From: an uncultured Blautia sp. | GTDB taxonomy: Bacteria > Bacillota > Clostridia > Lachnospirales > Lachnospiraceae | DNA: 10,059 bases | NCBI GenBank assembly: GCA_900765525.1 | Contig: CAAFRY010000129.1 | Span: forward strand, 1 to 10,059 | Reading direction: 5' to 3' | Part shown: positions 6,632 through 10,059 of the stretch, in pieces | Numbering within the stretch: position 1 is the stretch's first letter | Layout: each line of letters begins with the position of its first letter | Position numbers and translations under genes: made by a program | The notes under the pieces: generated by a model | Told to the model about the DNA's origin: nothing | The model's database searches: none | Seen by the model: the letters and a program-made list of their open reading frames with translations, nothing else

Positions 6632-7540
6632 ATGAATATTAAGGAACTAGAATATTTCCGGGCTGTCTGCCGGCTGAAAAGTATTACCAAAGCGGCCCAT
6701 TCTCTTTATATGACCCCACAGGGGCTGAGCAAAATCATTAAAAACCTGGAAAATGAACTGGGGGCCACTCTGTTAAACCGGAAGGCCTCCGGCATCAGTC
6801 TTACGGCTTCCGGAGAGTATCTCTATGAGCATTTAGGGGATGTGCTGAGTCCTTATGAGAAAATGTGCAGTGAAATCCGCTGTATTGAGCAGCAGGAGCG
6901 CCATGAAATAGATTTGCTGTCCGCTTATGGAATACTCAGACTGGTGACGCCGGAGTGTATCGGAGATTTCCGAAACAGGTATCCTCAGATTTCTTTCCAT
7001 TACCGGGAATTTCCTGACCGGCAGGTGGAACGGATGTTCCAGGCCGGGGAAGGCAATGTGGCCTTTACCGTGGGAGACAGCAGCCGGAAATTTATGGAAG
7101 CAACGTTTATGGAGCAGTTTGAGATTAAGCTTCTGGTAAACCGTTGTCATCCTCTGGCTAAGAAAGAAAGGGTTACTATCCGGGATATAGAAGGAGAAAG
7201 GCTGTATATTGAAAGCTCGGAATTTCACATTCACCAGTTGATTGTTGAGAAGTGCCGGCAGGCGGGTTTTGAGCCCAACATTGTGTTTGAAACCAGCGGC
7301 TTTAGCCTCTGTCACAAAATGGTCCAGCAGAACAAGGGAATCTCTGTTACCGTGGATTTTATTTTCGACGATATGGGCCATGAAAATCTGGTGATGCTTC
7401 CCTTTGAAGACGGTCCTTTTTACTGGTCCACTTATATGCTGACAAGAAAGGGCAGTACGCCTAACCCGGATATTCAGCTATTTCATCAGCATGTTATGGG
7501 ATGGCTCAGAAAGATTAAGGAAAAACATATTCCCAGATAG
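6632..7540 (+). CDS. LysR-family transcriptional regulator
   Basis: A 302-residue DNA-binding regulator, the family's normal size. Residues 1-60 are the winged helix-turn-helix: MNIKELEYFRAVCRLKSITK, then AAHSLYMTPQGLSKIIKNLE, the recognition helix, then GATLLNRKASGISLTASG. A linker helix follows, then a periplasmic-binding-like effector domain from about residue 90. The effector cannot be read from sequence. It lies 19 bases behind the symporter with no promoter between them, so the two are probably co-transcribed; LysR genes are more often divergent from their targets. Its ribosome site (CAGGGAC) is weak, consistent with a low level or coupling. Candidate targets are the symporter and, by motif placement, the dyads at 7553-7579 and 7700-7762 on the cooS side. 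Confidence 0.92.
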   Translation: MNIKELEYFRAVCRLKSITKAAHSLYMTPQGLSKIIKNLENELGATLLNRKASGISLTASGEYLYEHLGDVLSPYEKMCSEIRCIEQQERHEIDLLSAYGILRLVTPECIGDFRNRYPQISFHYREFPDRQVERMFQAGEGNVAFTVGDSSRKFMEATFMEQFEIKLLVNRCHPLAKKERVTIRDIEGERLYIESSEFHIHQLIVEKCRQAGFEPNIVFETSGFSLCHKMVQQNKGISVTVDFIFDDMGHENLVMLPFEDGPFYWSTYMLTRKGSTPNPDIQLFHQHVMGWLRKIKEKHIPR

Positions 7541-7552
7541 TCTCAGAGAATC

Positions 7553-7579
7553 GTTGTATCTAATCAACCTATTGTTGAT
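7553..7579. promoter_or_regulatory. Perfect dyad behind the LysR gene (candidate operator)
   Basis: ATCAAC (7563-7568) and GTTGAT (7574-7579) are exact inverted repeats around five bases. A further GTTG lies at 7553-7556, so half-sites of alternating orientation fall at 7554, 7564 and 7575, about one helical turn apart. The core TCAA-N7-TTGA recurs twice upstream of cooS. Its 15-17 bp size suits a LysR-type box or another dimeric regulator. It overlaps the -35 of the promoter-like signal at 7575-7602. Confidence 0.45.
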
Positions 7580-7602
7580 AACACTTTTGGAAAAAATATG
7601 AT
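7575..7602 (+). promoter_or_regulatory. Candidate promoter in the LysR 3' region
   Basis: TTGATA (7575-7580) and TATGAT (7597-7602) are each five-of-six matches, 16 bp apart. The predicted start is near 7609. The only transcript it could yield before the terminator at 7641-7676 is about 65-70 bases with no convincing reading frame, so it would make a small RNA or act only as read-through supply to cooS. AT-rich spacers give such matches by chance fairly often. Confidence 0.4.
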
Positions 7603-7634
7603 AGGATATACAAGAATTCACTATAGTATATCTT
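7603..7634. other. Inverted repeat GATATAC/GTATATC
   Basis: GATATAC (7605-7611) and GTATATC (7626-7632) are perfect complements around a 14-base loop, extended by one G-T and one A-T pair to about nine pairs. It lies between the promoter-like signal and the terminator. It may be a hairpin in the LysR 3' tail, or a DNA site. AT-rich composition lowers its significance. Confidence 0.35.
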
Positions 7635-7640
7635 CTAAAG

Positions 7641-7676
7641 AAAGCAGGTCTTTGGCATGAGGCCTGTTTTCTTTTT
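7641..7676 (+). terminator. Intrinsic terminator after the symporter-LysR unit
   Basis: A stem pairs 7641-7652 with 7659-7670 (core CAGG/CCTG, including three G-U pairs) around a six-base loop TGGCAT, followed by TTTTCTTTTT (7667-7676). It lies 100 bases after the LysR stop, unusually far, leaving room for the signals at 7553-7634. Confidence 0.85.
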
Positions 7677-7699
7677 GCATTTTTCGGGGTGTTTTACGG

Positions 7700-7762
7700 C
7701 TATCAAGACTTTTCTGTTAAAGCTATCAATAAGAAGTTGAAGGCATTCAATAAAACGTTGAT
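7700..7762. promoter_or_regulatory. Phased TCAA/TTGA half-site array upstream of cooS
   Basis: Half-sites of alternating orientation occur at TCAA 7703, TTAA 7717, TCAA 7726, TTGA 7737, TCAA 7747 and TTGA 7758. The last five are spaced 9, 11, 10 and 11 bp. Two 21-bp direct repeats starting at 7723 and 7744 agree at 16 positions, and a looser copy begins at 7700. The same bases can be read as TCAA-N7-TTGA dyads (7726-7740, 7747-7761) or as the perfect palindrome TTGAA-N4-TTCAA (7737-7750), which has the geometry of an FNR/CRP site. The array ends against the poor -35 of the cooS promoter, where an activator is expected. Confidence 0.5.
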
Positions 7763-7790
7763 GGGAAGAAGGGGGTGAGATTGTTATAAT
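7762..7790 (+). promoter_or_regulatory. cooS promoter, weak -35
   Basis: A perfect TATAAT lies at 7785-7790. At the 17-bp position the -35 is TGGGAA (7762-7767), only three of six matches, and neighbouring spacings are no better. The predicted start is near 7797, giving a leader of about 70 bases. A strong -10 with a poor -35 directly downstream of repeated dyads is the usual shape of an activator-dependent promoter. Activation itself is inference. Confidence 0.6.
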
Positions 7791-7821
7791 ATAGACAAAG
7801 TAACAAAGCATTATATTATCC

Positions 7822-7849
7822 GTAACAGGGAAGGGGATTTTCCTGTTAC
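7822..7849 (+). other. Hairpin in the cooS leader
   Basis: GTAACAGGGAA (7822-7832) pairs with TTTCCTGTTAC (7839-7849) over 11 bp, one of them G-U, around the loop GGGGAT. No T tract follows, so it is not an intrinsic terminator. It ends seven bases before the ribosome site AGGAGG (7857-7862) and so leaves that site open. AGTAAC at 7799-7804, at the very start of the predicted mRNA, could pair instead with GTTACT (7845-7850), giving two exclusive folds. Confidence 0.6.
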
Positions 7850-7867
7850 TAAAATCAGGAGGTAAAA

Positions 7868-9763
7868 ATGAGTAGTACATTCAGATTGACCACAATCGAA
7901 GAGTTTGAGGCAGCCACAGAACGGCTTCTGGAAACAGGTGCCAAGGTAGGAGCGGATTCCTGGCAGGCCAGAGTAAAAAACCAGACTCCCCATTGTAAGT
8001 TCGGCGAGGAGGGTATCTGCTGCCGCATCTGTTCCATGGGCCCCTGCCGTATCACAAAAAAAGCGCCCAGAGGTATCTGCGGATGTGACGCTCACGGAAT
8101 TGCAGGAAGAAATTTCCTTCGCTTTACAGCCGGTGGAGCTGCTACCCATTCTGACCATGGAAGGGAAATCTGCCACACCCTTCATACGGTATCCAAGGAT
8201 GGAAATTATAAGGTAAAGGACGTAGATAAACTGCTGAGAATCGCCGAAGAATGGGGCGTAGAGACAGAAGGCAAGGATATTTACGATTTGGCTCATGAAA
8301 TGTCTGAGCTGGCTCTGTTAGAATACGGAAAACCTTTTGGTGTACAGAGATGGCTGACCAGAGCGCCGGAACATACCAGAGAGCTTTGGAAGAAAGCAGA
8401 GCTGGAGCCAAGAGCTATTGACCGTGAGGTTTCCACTGCCATGCATATGACTCATATGGGATGTTCCTCCAAGCCGGAGGCTTTGGTGCGTCAGGCTTTA
8501 AGAGCCGGTATGTCAGACGGATGGGGCGGCTCCATGTGCGGTACAGAATTCTCAGACGTAATGTTCGGCACTCCTATGCCTGTGGACACAGAGGCAAATC
8601 TGGGTGTTATGAAAGAGGATATGGTTAATATTATCGTACACGGACATGACCCCAGCCTTTCTGAAATGATTTGTGAATATGCAGAGGACCCGGAAATGGT
8701 AGCTTTGGCTAAGTCTCTGGGGGCCAAGGGCATCAATGTGGCAGGCGTGTGCTGTACATCTAATGAGGTAGCCATGAGAAGAGGCGTACCTATGGCCGGA
8801 AACTTCCTGCAGCAGGAGAACGTGGTTCTCACCGGTGCATGCGAAGCTATTGTAGTTGACGTACAGTGTATTTTCCCGGCTTTGGGACCGCTGTCCAAAT
8901 GTTTCCACACCAAGTTTATCACTACTTCCCCAATCGCTCAGATGCCGGACTCTGACTTTATCCGCTTTAATGCTGAAACAGCAGGGGAAAATGCCAAGCA
9001 GATTGTCCGTATGGCAGTGGAGAACTTTGTGAACAGAAAACCGGATTTGGTACATATTCCTCAACTGAAGCAGAAAGCTACAGTAGGTTATTCTGTGGAA
9101 GCTATTGTTAAACAGTTAGACAAGGTAGCCAGCAGCCAGGGAGAGGAGCTGGGAACTACGAAACCTTTGATTCAGTGTATTACCTCCGGAGTTCTGAGAG
9201 GCGCCGTAGCCATGGTAGGCTGCAATAATCCTAGGGTGCGTCCGGACTCTGCGCATATAGAACTGATGAAAAAGCTGATTAAGAACGATATTATCGTGGT
9301 ACTCTCCGGATGTTCTGCACAGGCCGCCGCCAGAGCAGGACTTATGGATAAGAGAGCCAAGGATTTATGCGGAGACGGTCTGAAGAGAGTCTGTGAGCTG
9401 GCAGACATACCTCCGGTGCTTCATATGGGCTCCTGCGTGGATATAAGCCGTATGATGGTGCTGGCTTCCCGCCTGGCCCAGGATTCCGGTTTGAATATTT
9501 CCCAGCTTCCGTTGGTAGGATGTGCACCGGAATGGATGTCTGAGAAGGCCGTATCTATCGGAAACTATGTTGTGGCCACAGGAATCGACACCTTCCTGGG
9601 CGTAGACCCACAGGTCAGCGGCTCCTCTGAGATGGTACACTGGCTGACAGAAGGTGTGAGAGACTGGGTAGAAGCAGCTTATACAGTGGAAAAAGACATT
9701 GAAAAGCTGGGAGATGCAATGATTGCCAGAATCGAGGAGAAGAGAGCAGCGTTGGGAATCTAA
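7868..9763 (+). CDS. cooS: Anaerobic Ni-Fe carbon monoxide dehydrogenase catalytic subunit
   Basis: Interconverts CO and CO2 (CO + H2O to CO2 + 2H+ + 2 electrons) as a cytoplasmic homodimer with Fe-S clusters and a Ni-Fe C-cluster. The 631 residues fit the CooS family. Cys43 and Cys51 match the D-cluster; Cys52, Cys55, Cys60 and Cys71 match the B-cluster. The C-cluster ligands are His258 or His260 (VHGHDP), Cys295 (GVCCTS), Cys334 (VQCIFP), Cys452 (VGCNNP), Cys482 (SGCSAQ) and Cys523 (GSCVDI). The acid-base residues also seem present: His94 in THSDH and Lys560 in SEKA. An extra Cys73 sits beside the B-cluster. AGGAGG at 7857-7862 fixes the start. No cooC, cooF or acetyl-CoA synthase gene lies within the window, so electron acceptor and pathway are open. 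By conserved residues it should be active. Confidence 0.96.
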   Translation: MSSTFRLTTIEEFEAATERLLETGAKVGADSWQARVKNQTPHCKFGEEGICCRICSMGPCRITKKAPRGICGCDAHGIAGRNFLRFTAGGAATHSDHGREICHTLHTVSKDGNYKVKDVDKLLRIAEEWGVETEGKDIYDLAHEMSELALLEYGKPFGVQRWLTRAPEHTRELWKKAELEPRAIDREVSTAMHMTHMGCSSKPEALVRQALRAGMSDGWGGSMCGTEFSDVMFGTPMPVDTEANLGVMKEDMVNIIVHGHDPSLSEMICEYAEDPEMVALAKSLGAKGINVAGVCCTSNEVAMRRGVPMAGNFLQQENVVLTGACEAIVVDVQCIFPALGPLSKCFHTKFITTSPIAQMPDSDFIRFNAETAGENAKQIVRMAVENFVNRKPDLVHIPQLKQKATVGYSVEAIVKQLDKVASSQGEELGTTKPLIQCITSGVLRGAVAMVGCNNPRVRPDSAHIELMKKLIKNDIIVVLSGCSAQAAARAGLMDKRAKDLCGDGLKRVCELADIPPVLHMGSCVDISRMMVLASRLAQDSGLNISQLPLVGCAPEWMSEKAVSIGNYVVATGIDTFLGVDPQVSGSSEMVHWLTEGVRDWVEAAYTVEKDIEKLGDAMIARIEEKRAALGI

Positions 9764-9807
9764 AGAAAAACAGAAAATTTCCTTCCTTAAAACGGAAATA
9801 ATCCCCA

Positions 9808-9850
9808 CGGGACAGTATAACCAGGAAAGGCTATGCTGTCCTGTTTTTTT
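9808..9850 (+). terminator. Intrinsic terminator after cooS
   Basis: A 12-bp stem pairs 9808-9819 with 9832-9843 (core GGACAG/CTGTCC, two G-T pairs) around a 12-base loop, followed by seven T (9844-9850). It lies 45 bases after the cooS stop and shows that cooS is the last gene of its transcript. Confidence 0.88.
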
Positions 9851-9923
9851 ATGGTAGAATAGCCGGTAGAAAGGTATTTTAAACAGAAGGCGTATTTGAC
9901 TTGAAACAGAGTATGCCCTAGTG

Positions 9924-10059
9924 TGCTGACACGTTCACATTTCAACAAATGACTTGCCTGAATTTCCATCCGCTGCGTTGTCGTCAATCGACGTAGCCAC
10001 CGCTACGCCTCATTCCTCCGCCTTGCAGAATGAAAATTCATTCTACGTCATTATGCTGA
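9924..10059. repeat. Imperfect palindromic element, probably a dispersed repeat
   Basis: The outer arms TGAATTTCCATCCGCTGC (9959-9976) and GCAGAATGAAAATTCA (10025-10040) are near-complements. At the exact centre, GACGTAGC (9990-9997) and GCTACGCC (10002-10009) form a hairpin with a four-base loop CACC and one mismatch. AATGAC (9948-9953) and its complement GTCATT (10047-10052) extend the symmetry. TGCTGA occurs at 9924-9929 and again at the window's last six bases, so the unit may be flanked by, or continue as, a direct repeat. GC content rises above the surrounding AT-rich gap and no convincing coding frame exists. This looks like a MITE- or REP-like intergenic repeat; copy number cannot be seen from one window. 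The 9851-9923 stretch before it shows nothing clear. Confidence 0.5.

Noticed and set aside
7677..7796. CooA (CO sensor) operator before cooS
   Set aside because: I looked for the TGTCA-N6-CGACA type palindrome and did not find it.
7635..7880. 81-codon minus-strand frame in the lysR-cooS gap
   Set aside because: It covers the terminator, the half-site array and the cooS promoter and leader, with no ribosome site or family resemblance.
8552..9064. 170-codon antisense frame within cooS
   Set aside because: cooS is unambiguous across this stretch; the antisense frame shows no recognisable domain. The same holds for the long antisense frames within argH (1923-2417, 2658-3068), ldhA and lysR.
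9891..9924. Promoter starting with TTGACT at 9896
   Set aside because: The -35 is good, but at 17 bp the -10 would be TAGTGT, only three matches, and no gene follows in the window.
9959..10040. CRISPR repeat or transposase gene at the window end
   Set aside because: There is one palindromic unit without regularly spaced repeats or spacers, and no transposase frame.

Overview
The window is a stretch of ordinary chromosome from an anaerobic, moderate-GC Firmicute. Strong AGGAGG-type ribosome sites, TTGACA/TATAAT promoters, short intrinsic terminators, QueH in place of QueG, a D-lactate dehydrogenase and a Ni-Fe carbon monoxide dehydrogenase all fit a clostridial gut anaerobe. Lachnospiraceae (Blautia or Lachnoclostridium-like) is my inference from gene content and codon use, not a proven assignment. 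All eight convincing genes are on the + strand.

Layout. (1) 1-1204: a T-rich non-coding lead-in, a near-consensus promoter, a D-lactate dehydrogenase and its terminator, making a single-gene unit. (2) 1220-3296: queH (tRNA queuosine maturation), then argH (last step of arginine synthesis), probably with its own promoter inside the end of queH. (3) 3293-4528: asd (aspartate-semialdehyde dehydrogenase), driven by a promoter whose -35 box overlaps the argH stop codon and closed by a strong terminator. (4) 4594-5337: an exported or membrane-anchored Gly/Ser-rich protein with a Tim44-like domain. (5) 5353-7676: a promoter, a sodium/dicarboxylate-family symporter and a LysR-type regulator only 19 bases behind it, then a 3' region with a second promoter-like signal and a strong terminator. 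(6) 7677-9850: a regulatory region, a hairpin-bearing leader, cooS (complete with all C-cluster ligands) and its terminator. (7) 9851-10059: non-coding DNA ending in an imperfect palindrome about 82 bp long that looks like a dispersed repeat and may continue past the window.

How it fits together. ldhA, asd, argH and queH are independent housekeeping functions: fermentation, amino-acid synthesis and tRNA modification. The symporter and LysR gene look like a two-gene unit. cooS stands alone, with no maturation factor (cooC), ferredoxin-like partner (cooF) or acetyl-CoA synthase genes in view. The most interesting signal is not a gene. TCAA/TTGA half-sites alternate about every 10-11 bp just upstream of the cooS promoter, which has a good -10 and a poor -35. 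The same motif, TCAA-N7-TTGA, recurs over a promoter-like sequence directly after the LysR gene. This suggests one regulator, possibly that LysR protein, acting at both places.
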